Below are positions 48,830-57,383 of a DNA stretch of 64,000 bases, one piece after another. Position numbers and translations under genes: made by a program. Within the stretch, counting starts at the first letter, position 1. Each line of letters opens with the position of its first letter. The notes under the pieces were generated by a model. It was not told where the DNA came from. It saw nothing but the letters and a program-made list of their open reading frames with translations, and did no database searches. The DNA lies in contig NZ_JAHCQH010000014.1 in NCBI RefSeq assembly GCF_018449475.1, positions 434,001 through 498,000 of the forward strand. Reading direction: 5' to 3'. The stretch is from Ancylobacter radicis (GTDB lineage: Bacteria; Pseudomonadota; Alphaproteobacteria; Rhizobiales; Xanthobacteraceae).

Positions 48830-49624
48830 TCAGCCCTGTTCGCTGGCCGCCTGGGGCCGCCAGACCAGAAGGCGGTTTTCCACCCGCGTCACGATCCAGT
48901 CGATGACCAGCACGAAGGCCGCCAGAATGAACATGCCGGCGAACACGCCGGTGACGTCGAACACGCCTTCCGCCTGATGGATGAGATAGCCGAGCCCCGC
49001 CGCCGAGCCGAGATACTCGCCGACCACCGCGCCGACCAGCGCGAAGCCGACGGCGGTGTGCAGCGAAGAGAACATCCACGACATGGCCGAAGGCCAGTAG
49101 ACGTTGCGGAACAGCTGGCGCTCGTTCATCCCCATCATGCGGGCATTGGCGAGCACCACCGGGCTAACCTCCTTCACGCCCTGATAGACGTTGAAGAACA
49201 CGATGAAGAACACCAGCGTCACGCCCAGCGCCACTTTCGACCAGATGCCGAGACCGAGCCACAGCATGAAGATCGGCGCCAGCACCACGCGGGGCAGCGC
49301 GTTGACCATCTTCACATAGGGGTCGAACACCGCCGCCAGCAGCGGCTTGCGGGCAAACCAGAAGCCGATCAGCACGCCGCCGACCGAGCCGATGATGAAG
49401 GCCAGCACGGTCTCGGTCAGCGTGATCCAGAGATGCTTCCAGATCGTGCCCGAGACGAACAGCTCGACCACACGCTTGATCACGTCGAGCGGGGTGGAGA
49501 AGAAGAATTCCGGCAGCAGGTACTTGCCGCCGATCGGCACGGTGGCGCCGACATGCCAGAAGCCGAGCACGGCGATGGCGACCAGAACCTGCAGCAGCAG
49601 GAGCTTCAGGGGATGCGTCTTCAC
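48830..49624 (-). CDS. ABC transporter permease, SsuC/TauC-like
   Basis: This 264-residue inner-membrane permease has about six helices and the ATPase-docking loop AIGSVGG..., with LPRVVLAPIFMLWLGLGIWS and ARMMGMNERQLFRNVYWPSA typical of the SsuC/TauC group. It starts with GTG at 49624, overlapping the stop of the ATPase gene (GTGA). The binding-protein gene follows after 46 bp. Confidence 0.9.
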   Translation of the reverse strand: MKTHPLKLLLLQVLVAIAVLGFWHVGATVPIGGKYLLPEFFFSTPLDVIKRVVELFVSGTIWKHLWITLTETVLAFIIGSVGGVLIGFWFARKPLLAAVFDPYVKMVNALPRVVLAPIFMLWLGLGIWSKVALGVTLVFFIVFFNVYQGVKEVSPVVLANARMMGMNERQLFRNVYWPSAMSWMFSSLHTAVGFALVGAVVGEYLGSAAGLGYLIHQAEGVFDVTGVFAGMFILAAFVLVIDWIVTRVENRLLVWRPQAASEQG

Positions 49625-50493
49625 GGGGCGATCTCCTCGCCTTCGGTGATGTCGCCATAGGTCTTGGCGACCTCGGCCTTGAGCTGGTTCCAGATCTGCC
49701 GGTGCAGTTCATGGAAACGCGGATCGAGACGAATTTCGGAAGCGTCGCGCGGGCGGGCGAGGTCGATGGGGAAATCGCCGATGATGCGCGCCTCGGGCCC
49801 CGCCGACATGATGACCACGCGGTCGGAGAGCGCGATGGCCTCTTCGAGGTCATGGGTGACGAACAGCACCGCCTTGCGGTCCTGCGCCCAGAGCCGCAGC
49901 AAGAGCGTGCCCATGATCTGCCGGGTCTGTGCGTCAAGCGGGCCGAAGGGCTCGTCCATCAAGAGAATCTTGGGATCGCGCACCAGCACCTGGGCGAGGC
50001 CAACGCGCTTGCGCTGGCCGCCGGAGAGCTGGTGCGGGTAGCGCTCGCCGAAGCGGCCGAGGCCGACCTTGGTCAGCCACTCCTGCGCCTGCTCCAGCGC
50101 CCGCGCGCGCGGCGTACCGCCGATCTCCAGCGCGATGGCGACATTGTCCAGCGCCGTCTTCCACGGCATCAGCGCATCCTGCTGGAAGAGATAGCCGGCC
50201 TGGGCGTTGAGCCCTACCAGCGGCTCGCCGAAGATTGCGACCTTCCCGCCGGCCGGCTTCAACAGGCCCGCCGTGGCGTTGAGCAAGGTGGACTTGCCGC
50301 AGCCGGTGGGGCCGACAATGGCGACGAACTCGCCCTCGCGCACATGCAGCGAGGTCGGCGCCACCGCCTTGAACACCGGCTGGCCCTTCATGGCGAAGCT
50401 GATGCTCACATCATCGAGCGCCACGGCGAGCGGCGCGCCGCTGGCGGCCGGCGCGGCATGTGGTGCGGGGGAAGGCCGCAACGCGGTTTCCAT
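49621..50493 (-). CDS. ABC transporter ATP-binding protein, SsuB/TauB-like
   Basis: This 290-residue ATPase has Walker A GPTGCGKST, signature LSGGQRKRVGLAQ and Walker B ILLMDEPFGPLDAQ. The signature has KR where most members have QR. I chose the ATG at 50493 because AGGAAG lies six bases upstream; the in-frame ATG at 50508 lacks such a site. A repeat element of about 110 bp lies just upstream, between this gene and the HMG-CoA lyase-like gene. Confidence 0.9.
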   Translation of the reverse strand: METALRPSPAPHAAPAASGAPLAVALDDVSISFAMKGQPVFKAVAPTSLHVREGEFVAIVGPTGCGKSTLLNATAGLLKPAGGKVAIFGEPLVGLNAQAGYLFQQDALMPWKTALDNVAIALEIGGTPRARALEQAQEWLTKVGLGRFGERYPHQLSGGQRKRVGLAQVLVRDPKILLMDEPFGPLDAQTRQIMGTLLLRLWAQDRKAVLFVTHDLEEAIALSDRVVIMSAGPEARIIGDFPIDLARPRDASEIRLDPRFHELHRQIWNQLKAEVAKTYGDITEGEEIAP

Positions 50494-50561
50494 GTCGCTT
50501 CCTCTCATCTCAGTTCAAAGTCCGCCACGCATGTGTCGGCATGCATGCGAACGAGGTCCTT

Positions 50562-50673
50562 TCCCTCTCCCCGTCGGGGAGAGGTGGCCCGCGCAGCGGG
50601 TCGGTGAGGGGCGACAACATCCCGATGCGTCGAAGCCCCCTCACCCCAGCCCTCTCCCCGACGGGGAGAGGGG
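50562..50673. repeat. Rhizobiales-type palindromic intergenic repeat element
   Basis: Two copies of a hairpin made from CCTCTCCCC and GGGGAGAGG (50564-50584 with loop GTC; 50651-50671 with loop GAC) flank an inner pair GTGAGGGGC / CCCCTCAC and a small CCCGC-gca-GCGGG hairpin. The whole forms a nested inverted repeat. This sequence type (CCCTCACC... CCTCTCCCC...) is common between genes in Rhizobiales. It sits inside an operon and may add an RNA structure between the enzyme and transporter genes. Confidence 0.85.
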
Positions 50674-50712
50674 AAAAGGCGGCCCTCAGGGCCGGCGGCT
50701 GCGCTGCCGGGC

Positions 50713-51657
50713 TCACGATGCCGCCTCGATGCCTGCCGGGACGGGGTGAAGATCCCCGCTCCGGCCCGCCTTGGCCACCTGGCCGTTAATGTCGTGGCCG
50801 AGCAGGGCCGGCAGCCCGCGCGCCAGTTCAAGCAGGCGCGGCAGGTCGACGCCGGTCGCCACGCCCATCTCCTCCAGCATATGGACGAGATCCTCGGTCG
50901 AGATGTTGCCGGTCGCGCCCGGCGCGAAGGGGCAGCCGCCAATGCCGCCGAGCGAGGCGTCGAAGCGGTCCGCCCCCTCCTCCAGCGCGGCCAAAACATT
51001 GGCGAGACCCATGCCGCGCGTGTTGTGGAAATGCAGGGTCAGCGGCACGGCCCCAAAGCTCTGCCGCACCGCCCGCACCAGCCCCGCCACCTGCCGGGGA
51101 TTGGCCATGCCGGTGGTGTCGGCGAGCGTGATCGAATCGAGACCGATCTCCAGATAGCGCCCGGCCAGCGCCAGCACCTTGTCCGGCGCCTGCGTCCCCT
51201 CGAACGGGCAGCCAAAGGCGGTGGCGATGGAGCCGTTGAGAAGCGCCCGCCCCTTCGTTTCCGCGACGATGGCGCGGAAACCCTCCAGCGACTGTTCCGG
51301 GGTCATGCGCATATTGGCGAGGTTGTGCGTCGCGCTCACCGACAGGACGAGGTTCAGCTCGTCCATGCCGGCCTCCAGCGCCGCCTGCGCGCCGCGCAGA
51401 TTGGGCACCAACGCGACATAGGTCACGCCCGCGCGGCGGGTGATGGCGCGCGCCACCTCGCCCGCATCGGCCAGATTCGGCACCGCCTTGGGCGAGACGA
51501 AGGAGGTCACCTCGATCTTCGACACGCCGGTCTGCGACAGCGCGTCGATCAGCGCGATCTTGTCGGGCGTCGGCAGGAAGCGCGGCTCGATCTGAAGCCC
51601 GTCGCGCGTCACCACTTCCTGGATATGCACGCGGGCGGGAAGGCTCGCCAGACTCAC
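50713..51657 (-). CDS. Hydroxymethylglutaryl-CoA lyase family protein
   Basis: This 314-residue TIM-barrel lyase of the DRE-TIM family has the metal and acid motif RDGLQIEPRFL, HFHNTRGMG and the catalytic-cysteine loop GIGGCPFAPGATGN, so it looks active. It cleaves a 3-hydroxy-3-methyl acyl-CoA into acetyl-CoA and a keto acid. The GTG start overlaps the stop of the CoA-transferase gene (GTGA). With that transferase it would activate and split HMG or a relative such as citramalate; no leucine-catabolic genes are nearby. Confidence 0.92.
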   Translation of the reverse strand: MSLASLPARVHIQEVVTRDGLQIEPRFLPTPDKIALIDALSQTGVSKIEVTSFVSPKAVPNLADAGEVARAITRRAGVTYVALVPNLRGAQAALEAGMDELNLVLSVSATHNLANMRMTPEQSLEGFRAIVAETKGRALLNGSIATAFGCPFEGTQAPDKVLALAGRYLEIGLDSITLADTTGMANPRQVAGLVRAVRQSFGAVPLTLHFHNTRGMGLANVLAALEEGADRFDASLGGIGGCPFAPGATGNISTEDLVHMLEEMGVATGVDLPRLLELARGLPALLGHDINGQVAKAGRSGDLHPVPAGIEAAS

Positions 51658-52886
51658 GAGGCGGTCTCCTCGGGCGCGGGCTGGGCGACAGCGCCGCTGG
51701 CGAGCAGCGCCTCGATTTCCGCCGCGCCATAGCCGAGCCCGGCCAGCACATCGGCGGTGTTCTCGCCGAGGCGCGGGCCGAGCCAGTTCACGCTGCCGGG
51801 GGTCTCCGAGAGCTTGGGCACGATGCCCGGCATCTTCACCTGCGTTCCGTCCGGCAGGATCGAGGGCAGGATCATCTCGCGCGCCAGATATTGCGGGTCG
51901 CGCACGATGTCCTCGACCGAATAGATGCGCGAATTGGGCACGTCCGCCTTGTCGAGCACGGCCACCACCTCCTCGATCGGGAAGCGGCGGGTCCAGTCGG
52001 CAATGGCGCCGTCCAGTTCCGAGGCATGGGCGGCGCGCCCCTCATTGGAGGCAAGGCGCGGGTCGTTGCCGAGATCGTCGCGGCCGATGGCGGTCATCAG
52101 CCGCTTGAAAATGGCATCGCCATTGCCGGCGACCACCACATAGGCGCCGTCGCGGGTCGGATAGGTGTTGGAGGGCGCGATGCCCGGCAGCGCGCCGCCG
52201 GAACGCTGGCGCACATGGCCGAGCAGATCATATTCCGGGACCAGACTCTCCATCATGTTGAACACGCTCTCATAGAGCGAGACGTCGACCACCTGCCCGC
52301 CGCCATGGCCGGTCTTCACGCGGATCAGCGCCATCAGCGCGCCGATCACCGCATGCAGGGCGGACAGCGAATCGCCGATGCTGATGCCGGTGCGCGCCGG
52401 CGGGCGGTCGGGATCGCCCGAGGTGAAGCGCATGCCGCCCATCGCCTCGCCCACCGCGCCGAAGCCGGGACGCTCGCGATAGGGCCCGTCCTGGCCGAAG
52501 CCGGAAATGCGGACCATGACGAGATTGGGGTTGATCGCCTTCAGCGCCTCCCAACCGAGGCCCCAGCGTTCCAGCGTGCCGGGCCGGAAATTCTCGATCA
52601 GCACATCGGCCTCGCGCACCATGCGGCGCACGATCTCCTGGCCTTCCGCCGTGCGCATATTGATGGCGATCGACTTCTTGTTGCGCGACTGAAGATACCA
52701 CCAGAGCGAGGTGCCCTTGTGCAGCTTGCGCCATTTGCGCAGCGGATCGCCCTCGCCCGGCGACTCGACCTTGATCACCTCGGCACCGAATTCGGCCATC
52801 AGCCGGGCGGCGAAGGGGGCGGCAATCAGATTGCCGAGTTCGACCACGCGGATTCCCGCCAGCGGTCCGTGGGTGGCTTCGTCCAT
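51654..52886 (-). CDS. CaiB/BaiF family CoA-transferase (family III)
   Basis: This 410-residue enzyme moves CoA from a donor such as succinyl-CoA to an organic acid. It shows LAGIRVVELGNLIAAPFAAR, GAEVIKVESPGEGDPLR, NKKSIAINMRTAEGQ, ENFRPGTLERWGLGWEAL, ISGFGQDGPY and GQVVDVSLYESVFNMMES, all typical. GGGAG nine bases before the ATG at 52886 fixes the start; a long upstream frame is not coding. It is similar in type to succinyl-CoA:glutarate (and HMG) CoA-transferases. It heads the operon with the lyase and the importer. Confidence 0.92.
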   Translation of the reverse strand: MDEATHGPLAGIRVVELGNLIAAPFAARLMAEFGAEVIKVESPGEGDPLRKWRKLHKGTSLWWYLQSRNKKSIAINMRTAEGQEIVRRMVREADVLIENFRPGTLERWGLGWEALKAINPNLVMVRISGFGQDGPYRERPGFGAVGEAMGGMRFTSGDPDRPPARTGISIGDSLSALHAVIGALMALIRVKTGHGGGQVVDVSLYESVFNMMESLVPEYDLLGHVRQRSGGALPGIAPSNTYPTRDGAYVVVAGNGDAIFKRLMTAIGRDDLGNDPRLASNEGRAAHASELDGAIADWTRRFPIEEVVAVLDKADVPNSRIYSVEDIVRDPQYLAREMILPSILPDGTQVKMPGIVPKLSETPGSVNWLGPRLGENTADVLAGLGYGAAEIEALLASGAVAQPAPEETAS

Positions 52887-53044
52887 GCGACGCATCTCCC
52901 GGAGGTTTTTCCGTTCTATCGGTCGAAAGCGGCGCGAGGTCCAATCATCTTTCGGCATAATTCGATGCCCGGCACGCGCGGGATGCTGAAAACAGGACGG
53001 GGAAACTCGGTCAGGGCACGCGCCCGCGCCTGAGACCGCGGCCT

Positions 53045-54301
53045 TCAGGGGCCCTCGCGGCCGGTAGCGGCCAGCCGGTCCAGATGGGCGCGGATATGGG
53101 CGGCCTCGGCAGCCGTGGTGGCGAGGCCGATCGCGGTCATGAAGCCATCGCGCGCCTCGCTCGTTCGGCCGAGCTGCATCAGCAGCGCGCCGCGCAGGCC
53201 ATGATAGTAGAAATAGCCGGACAGCTTGTCGCCGAGCGGCTCGACCATGGCCAGCGCCGCCTCCGGCCCGCGCAGCTTCGCGACCGCCACCGCCCGGTTC
53301 AGCGTCACCACCGGGGAGGGCTGGATGATCTCGAGGGTGCTGTAGAGCAGCTCGATCTCCGCCCAATCCGTCTCCTCGGGCCGCGCCGCACGCGCATGCA
53401 GCGCCGCGATCGCCGCCTGCACCTGATAGGGACCCGGCCGGCGGTGACGCAGCGCCTTGTCGAGCAGGGCAAGCCCCTCGGCGATCACCGGCCGGCTCCA
53501 GAGCCGGCGGTCCTGATGGTCGAGCAGGATCACCATGCCCTCCGCGTCGAACCTCGCCTTGGCACGGGCATGCTGGAGCAGCATGAGCGCGGCCAGACCC
53601 ATGATTTCCGGCTCGGCGGGAAACAGCCGCAGCAGCAGCCGGGCGAGGCGGATCGCCTCCTCGCACAAGGGCTCGCGGGCGGCGGACAGGTCGCCCGCGG
53701 CCGAATAGCCCTCGTTGAAGACGAGGTAGATCATGGCCGCGACGACGCCGAGCCGTTCGGCGCGCTCCACCGCGCCGGGCGTCTCGAAGGGCACTTCAGC
53801 CTTTGCCACCCGCGCCTTCGCCCGTGTGATGCGCTGCTCCATCGCCGCTTCCGTGACCAGAAAGGCGCGGGCGATCTGCCTGACCGAGAGGCCGGAGACG
53901 ACGCGCAGCGCCAGCGCGATCTGCTGCGTCGCCGGCAGATCCGGGTGGCAGCAGATGAACAGAAGGCGCAGCACGTCATCGCGATAATGCGCGCCGTCCA
54001 TGCGCTCGGCGATCACCGCCTCGGCGTCCTCGATGTCGGAGAGCATCTCCTCGGCCGGCAGCTCGGTCTGCCGGGCCCGGCGCCTCACCGTGTCGAGCGC
54101 GACATTGCGGCCGACGAAAATCAGCCAGGCGGCGGCATCGCGCGGCGGGCCGTTCTGCGGCCAGCTGCGCAGGGCGCGCAGGCACGCTTCCTGGAACGCC
54201 TCCTCGGCCAGATCGAGATCGCGGAAATAGCGCAGCAGAGCGGCCACCGCCTGCGGACGCGCGGCGGCCAGCGTGGTGCCGATCCGGCGCGCCTCGTCCA
54301 T
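53045..54301 (-). CDS. ECF42-type RNA polymerase sigma factor with C-terminal helical repeat domain
   Basis: This 418-residue sigma factor is much longer than ordinary ECF factors of about 190 residues. Region 2 (AVAALLRYFRDLDLAEEAFQ) and region 4 (LSVRQIARAFLVTEAAMEQR) are followed by a TPR-like C-terminal half containing VFNEGYSAAGD and LYSTLEIIQPSPVVTLNRAVA, the DUF6596 mark of the ECF42 group. That group works without a classical anti-sigma factor; the extension is thought to control activity. It overlaps the YciI gene (TGATG), the standard ECF42 partner. It is the last gene of a five-gene operon. Confidence 0.92.
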   Translation of the reverse strand: MDEARRIGTTLAAARPQAVAALLRYFRDLDLAEEAFQEACLRALRSWPQNGPPRDAAAWLIFVGRNVALDTVRRRARQTELPAEEMLSDIEDAEAVIAERMDGAHYRDDVLRLLFICCHPDLPATQQIALALRVVSGLSVRQIARAFLVTEAAMEQRITRAKARVAKAEVPFETPGAVERAERLGVVAAMIYLVFNEGYSAAGDLSAAREPLCEEAIRLARLLLRLFPAEPEIMGLAALMLLQHARAKARFDAEGMVILLDHQDRRLWSRPVIAEGLALLDKALRHRRPGPYQVQAAIAALHARAARPEETDWAEIELLYSTLEIIQPSPVVTLNRAVAVAKLRGPEAALAMVEPLGDKLSGYFYYHGLRGALLMQLGRTSEARDGFMTAIGLATTAAEAAHIRAHLDRLAATGREGP

Positions 54302-54672
54302 CAGGGCGCGAAGCTGCCGGGCACGAACAGGCTGACGGGCCGCACCTCATAGGCGCCGCCGGGATTGGCGCGGGCGAGTTCGCGGGCGACCTCCAGTGCC
54401 TCCTCAAGATCGGCGCAGTCGATGGTGTAGAAGCCGAGCAACTGCTCCTTGGTCTCGGCGAACGGGCCGTCCAGCACCAGCGGCGGGTCCTGGTCCTTGC
54501 GCAGCGTGGTGGCGGCGGTGGTCGGCAGAAGGCGCGCCGCCGGGCCCAGCTTGCCGGCCCTGGCGAGCTTTTCGTGGACGACGGCAAGGCGGGCCATCAC
54601 GGCGTCGTCCTCCTCCTTGGTCCAGCCACAGACGACGTCTTCCTGATGGTAGCAGAGCAGTGCGTAGATCAT
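54301..54672 (-). CDS. YciI/DGPF-family protein, ECF42 partner
   Basis: This 123-residue protein has a ferredoxin-like YciI fold and the group motif VLDGPFAETKEQLLGFY. DGPF proteins are almost always encoded next to ECF42 sigma factors. Their biochemical role is unknown; YciI-like proteins can act as small lyases or dehydrochlorinase-like enzymes or bind metabolites. GAAAGGG supports the ATG at 54672. Confidence 0.92.
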   Translation of the reverse strand: MIYALLCYHQEDVVCGWTKEEDDAVMARLAVVHEKLARAGKLGPAARLLPTTAATTLRKDQDPPLVLDGPFAETKEQLLGFYTIDCADLEEALEVARELARANPGGAYEVRPVSLFVPGSFAP

Positions 54673-54699
54673 GTTCGCCCTTTCGCAGTAGGGGGCGGC

Positions 54700-55008
54700 C
54701 TAGCCGCCGCTGATCGCCGTAAGCACGAAGACGTCCGCCCCCGGCGCGAGCGGCGTCGCAAGCCTTGCGCGGCGTCCGTCGACGAAGACGTTGATATGCC
54801 GCCGGATCGACGGCGTCTCGTCGCAGATGCGCTCGCGCATGCCCGGCCAGAGCGCGTCGAGCGCATCCACCATCTCGTCGACTGTGCCGGCGTCAAGCGG
54901 GACGAGCCGGTCGGCGCCGGGAAAGAGCACGACAAGATGCGGCGGAAGGCGCACCAGCACCCGCGCCCGCGGCTCATCCGCCTTTTCGCGTGCCGTCTTC
55001 CCGTCCAT
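54700..55008 (-). CDS. MoaD/ThiS-like beta-grasp protein ending in Gly-Gly
   Basis: This 102-residue small protein has the ubiquitin-like beta-grasp pattern (ARVLVRLPPHLVVLFPG, VDEMVDALDALWPGMRERI, HINVFVDGRRA, ADVFVLTAISGG) and the C-terminal diglycine used for adenylation and thiocarboxylation in MoaD and ThiS. No E1-like MoeB/ThiF gene and no molybdopterin or thiamine gene is near. It starts 5 bp after the stop of the beta-propeller gene. A longer frame upstream is not needed. It may be a sulfur carrier or a conjugated tag for the propeller protein; this is speculation. Confidence 0.85.
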   Translation of the reverse strand: MDGKTAREKADEPRARVLVRLPPHLVVLFPGADRLVPLDAGTVDEMVDALDALWPGMRERICDETPSIRRHINVFVDGRRARLATPLAPGADVFVLTAISGG

Positions 55009-55013
55009 CGCTC

Positions 55014-56096
55014 TCAACGCTCCTGCACCAGTGTCTCGACCGAGGTGATGGTCGGCAGATGCGGCGCGACGCAGTCCCATGTCTCGCCCTCGTCGATGCT
55101 CGCATAAAGGCCGCCGGCATTGGTGCCGAAATAGACCCCCGCCGGCTCCAGCGTATCGGTCGCCATCGCCTGGCGCAGCACGTTGAAATAGGCACCGCCC
55201 TGCGGCAGGCCCACCCGCTTGGCCTGCCAGCTCGCACCGGCATCGCGCGTGCGCCACACCGCCGTGTTGCCCTCGGGCATGAACCGCCCCTTGATGTCGC
55301 CGTTCAGCGGGATGAGGTAGAGGCCGTCAGGGTCGCGCGGATGCACCGCCGCCGGAAAGCCGAAGGACGAGGGCAGCCCCTTCTCGATGCTCTCCCAGCT
55401 TCGTCCGCCGTCATCGGAACGGTACATGCCGCAATGGTTCTGCTGGTAGAGGCGCCCGCCCCCGGGCGCCATGACGAGGCAATGCACGCACTGGCCGAAC
55501 TCGGGATAGTTCTGCCCCTCCGGCATGAAATCGGCGCGGGTGCCGCGATTGCGGGTCTCCCACGTGGCGCCGCCATCCTCGGTGGCGAACACGCCCGCCG
55601 CCGAGATGCCAACCCAGATCTTCCGCTCATCGGCAGGATCGAGCACCAGCGAATGCAGGATCAGCCCGGCGCCGCCCGGATTCCACTCCGGCCGCGTCGG
55701 GTGCTTCTGCAAGCCGTTGAGATGGGTCCAGTTCGCGCCGCCATCCACGCTGCGGAACAGCCCGGCCGGCTCGACGCCCGCATAGAGGCTGCCGTCCGGC
55801 GCCGTGGCGAGGCTCCACACCGCTTTCACCGGGGCCTGCCCGGCCTCAGAGGCGAGGCCCTGGCTCGAATGGGTCCAGCTCGCGCCGAAATCCGTGGATT
55901 TCCACACCGCCGGCCCGAACCATTCATTGCCGCCGCCGGCATAGATCGTTCCGCTCCGCGGGTCCGCCACGACATGGTTGGTCGGCCATGTCTCGCAGAA
56001 CGGGCCGCGCACCTGCCATGAGCGACGCGCGGCGTCGCTTTCGACGATGAAGGCGCCCTTGCGGGTGCCGACCAGGATGAAGACCTGCTGCGCCAT
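55014..56096 (-). CDS. WD40/YVTN/BNR-like beta-propeller protein
   Basis: This 360-residue protein is built from BNR/sialidase-type propeller blades: VWKSTDFGASWTHSSQG, LFRSVDGGANWTHLNG, VFATEDGGATWETRNRG, MYRSDDGGRSWESIEKG and VWRTRDAGASWQAKRVG, each with an Asp-box-like SxDxGxxW. No signal peptide is visible, so it is probably cytoplasmic, and no sialidase catalytic residues were identified. GGAGG five bases before the second ATG (56096) favours that start. The MoaD-like gene follows after 5 bp, so the two probably work together. Confidence 0.88.
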   Translation of the reverse strand: MAQQVFILVGTRKGAFIVESDAARRSWQVRGPFCETWPTNHVVADPRSGTIYAGGGNEWFGPAVWKSTDFGASWTHSSQGLASEAGQAPVKAVWSLATAPDGSLYAGVEPAGLFRSVDGGANWTHLNGLQKHPTRPEWNPGGAGLILHSLVLDPADERKIWVGISAAGVFATEDGGATWETRNRGTRADFMPEGQNYPEFGQCVHCLVMAPGGGRLYQQNHCGMYRSDDGGRSWESIEKGLPSSFGFPAAVHPRDPDGLYLIPLNGDIKGRFMPEGNTAVWRTRDAGASWQAKRVGLPQGGAYFNVLRQAMATDTLEPAGVYFGTNAGGLYASIDEGETWDCVAPHLPTITSVETLVQER

Positions 56097-56108
56097 CATA
56101 CCCTCCTG

Positions 56109-56522
56109 TCACTCGCTGGTGACGATCATCCAGGAAACGCCGAAGCGGTCGGTCAGGGTGCCGAAGCGCGGCGAGAAGAAGGTCTTTGCCAGCGGCATGG
56201 TCACCTGCCCGCCCTGCGCGAGAGCCGCGAATGTCGCGTCCGCCTCCTCCGGGGACGCGACCGAGAGCGCCAGCGAGATGCCGTTGAACCCGGCGGCATC
56301 GGACTGGCAGCCATCGGAGGCCAGCAGCTCGGCGTCGCCGATCCTGAAGCTGGCATGCATGATCCTGTCGTCCCAGCCCTCCGGTATCATGCCCGGCGGC
56401 ACCGGGTCCGGCGCGTCGCGAAAGCGCATGAGCATGGTGACCTCGGCGCCGAGTGCCGTTTTATAGAACGCGATGGCTTCCTCGGTACGGCCATTGAACA
56501 TGAGGTAGGCCTGAACATTCAT
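56109..56522 (-). CDS. PhnB-like VOC-family protein
   Basis: This 137-residue protein of the PhnB/3-demethylubiquinone-methyltransferase-like VOC group shows AYLMFNGRTEEAIAFYKTAL, DRIMHASFRIGDAELLASD and FGTLTDRFGVSWMIV. These small proteins are often found with ECF42 and DGPF genes; their reaction is unknown. It is the first gene of the operon, 12 bp before the propeller gene. The promoter must lie in the 212 bp shared with the divergent SRPBCC gene. Confidence 0.9.
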   Translation of the reverse strand: MNVQAYLMFNGRTEEAIAFYKTALGAEVTMLMRFRDAPDPVPPGMIPEGWDDRIMHASFRIGDAELLASDGCQSDAAGFNGISLALSVASPEEADATFAALAQGGQVTMPLAKTFFSPRFGTLTDRFGVSWMIVTSE

Positions 56523-56734
56523 CGCTTTTCTCTCCTTTGGCCGCGCCTCTGCGGGCGCCCATGAGGCGAGGACGAACGGCCGATAGCCGTGCCGACAGCG
56601 CCGCGGAAATTTTCTCGGGCGTGCGGCCGGACCTCAACGACGGTCGGGGCGTTTCAAAAAAACGAAGATCGTGATGTCGGCCTGGGCGAGGATGGGCCGT
56701 CCTTGGCGCAGAGCCCCTCACCCACTCAGGACCA

Positions 56735-57184
56735 ATGACCATGCCCAGCACCGTCCGCCTGCACCGCGTTCTGGCGACCAGCCCCGACAAGGTCTATCGC
56801 GCCTTCATCGAGGCGGACGCCCTCGCGAAATGGCTGCCGCCCAACGGGTTTGCCTGCACCGTGCATCATCTGGAGGCCAAGGTCGGCGGCACCTTCCGCA
56901 TGTCGTTCCGCAATTTCACGACCGGCCACAGCCACGCCTTCGGCGGCGCCTATGTCGAACTCGTTCCGGGCGAACGCCTGCGCTACACCGACACATTCGA
57001 CGATCCCAATCTTCCCGGCGAGATCACCGTGACCGTGACATTGACGAAGGTCTCGGTCGGTACCGATCTGTCCATCGTGCAGGACGGCATCCCGGACGTC
57101 ATTCCCGTGGAAGCCTGCTACCTCGGCTGGCAGGATTCGCTGCGGAACCTGGCGATGCTGGTCGAGCCCGACATCAACCAATAG
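56735..57184 (+). CDS. SRPBCC (AHSA1-type) protein
   Basis: This 149-residue START/Bet v1-like protein shows VRLHRVLATSPDKVYRAFIE, KVGGTFRMSFRNF and EACYLGWQDSLRNLAMLVE, the marks of the activator-of-Hsp90 (AHSA1) domain group. Such proteins bind small hydrophobic ligands and are frequent neighbours of ECF42 operons. An in-frame ATG two codons later (56741) has better spacing to AGGA. It is divergent from the PhnB-like gene. Confidence 0.88.
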   Translation: MTMPSTVRLHRVLATSPDKVYRAFIEADALAKWLPPNGFACTVHHLEAKVGGTFRMSFRNFTTGHSHAFGGAYVELVPGERLRYTDTFDDPNLPGEITVTVTLTKVSVGTDLSIVQDGIPDVIPVEACYLGWQDSLRNLAMLVEPDINQ

Positions 57185-57383
57185 CCTCTCGCGGGAAAAT
57201 CGGCAGGCGGCAGCGCGAAAGCGCCGAGAGGGCCGGTCCTCTTTGGGCGCGTGTCGATAGGTATGGGTCCAGAGGTATGGGTCGACCACGACGCGCGCCT
57301 ATCGCCCCGTCGCGCCGTTTTCGCGGTTGTCTTCCGTTACGTACGGACCCAGTATCGCGCGGCGGCGGTGTTCGGGAGACGGC

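Noticed and set aside
50562-50673. Possible CRISPR or attachment site
   Set aside because: The repeats are inverted, only two, and match the general form of Rhizobiales intergenic elements; there are no regular spacers or cas genes.
52887-53666. N-terminal extension of the CoA-transferase frame
   Set aside because: It overlaps the sigma factor gene. The ATG at 52886 has a ribosome site and matches the family start.
55014-56096. Assignment as an active sialidase
   Set aside because: Only Asp-box-like blades are seen. There is no signal peptide and no arginine triad or catalytic Tyr/Glu that I could place.
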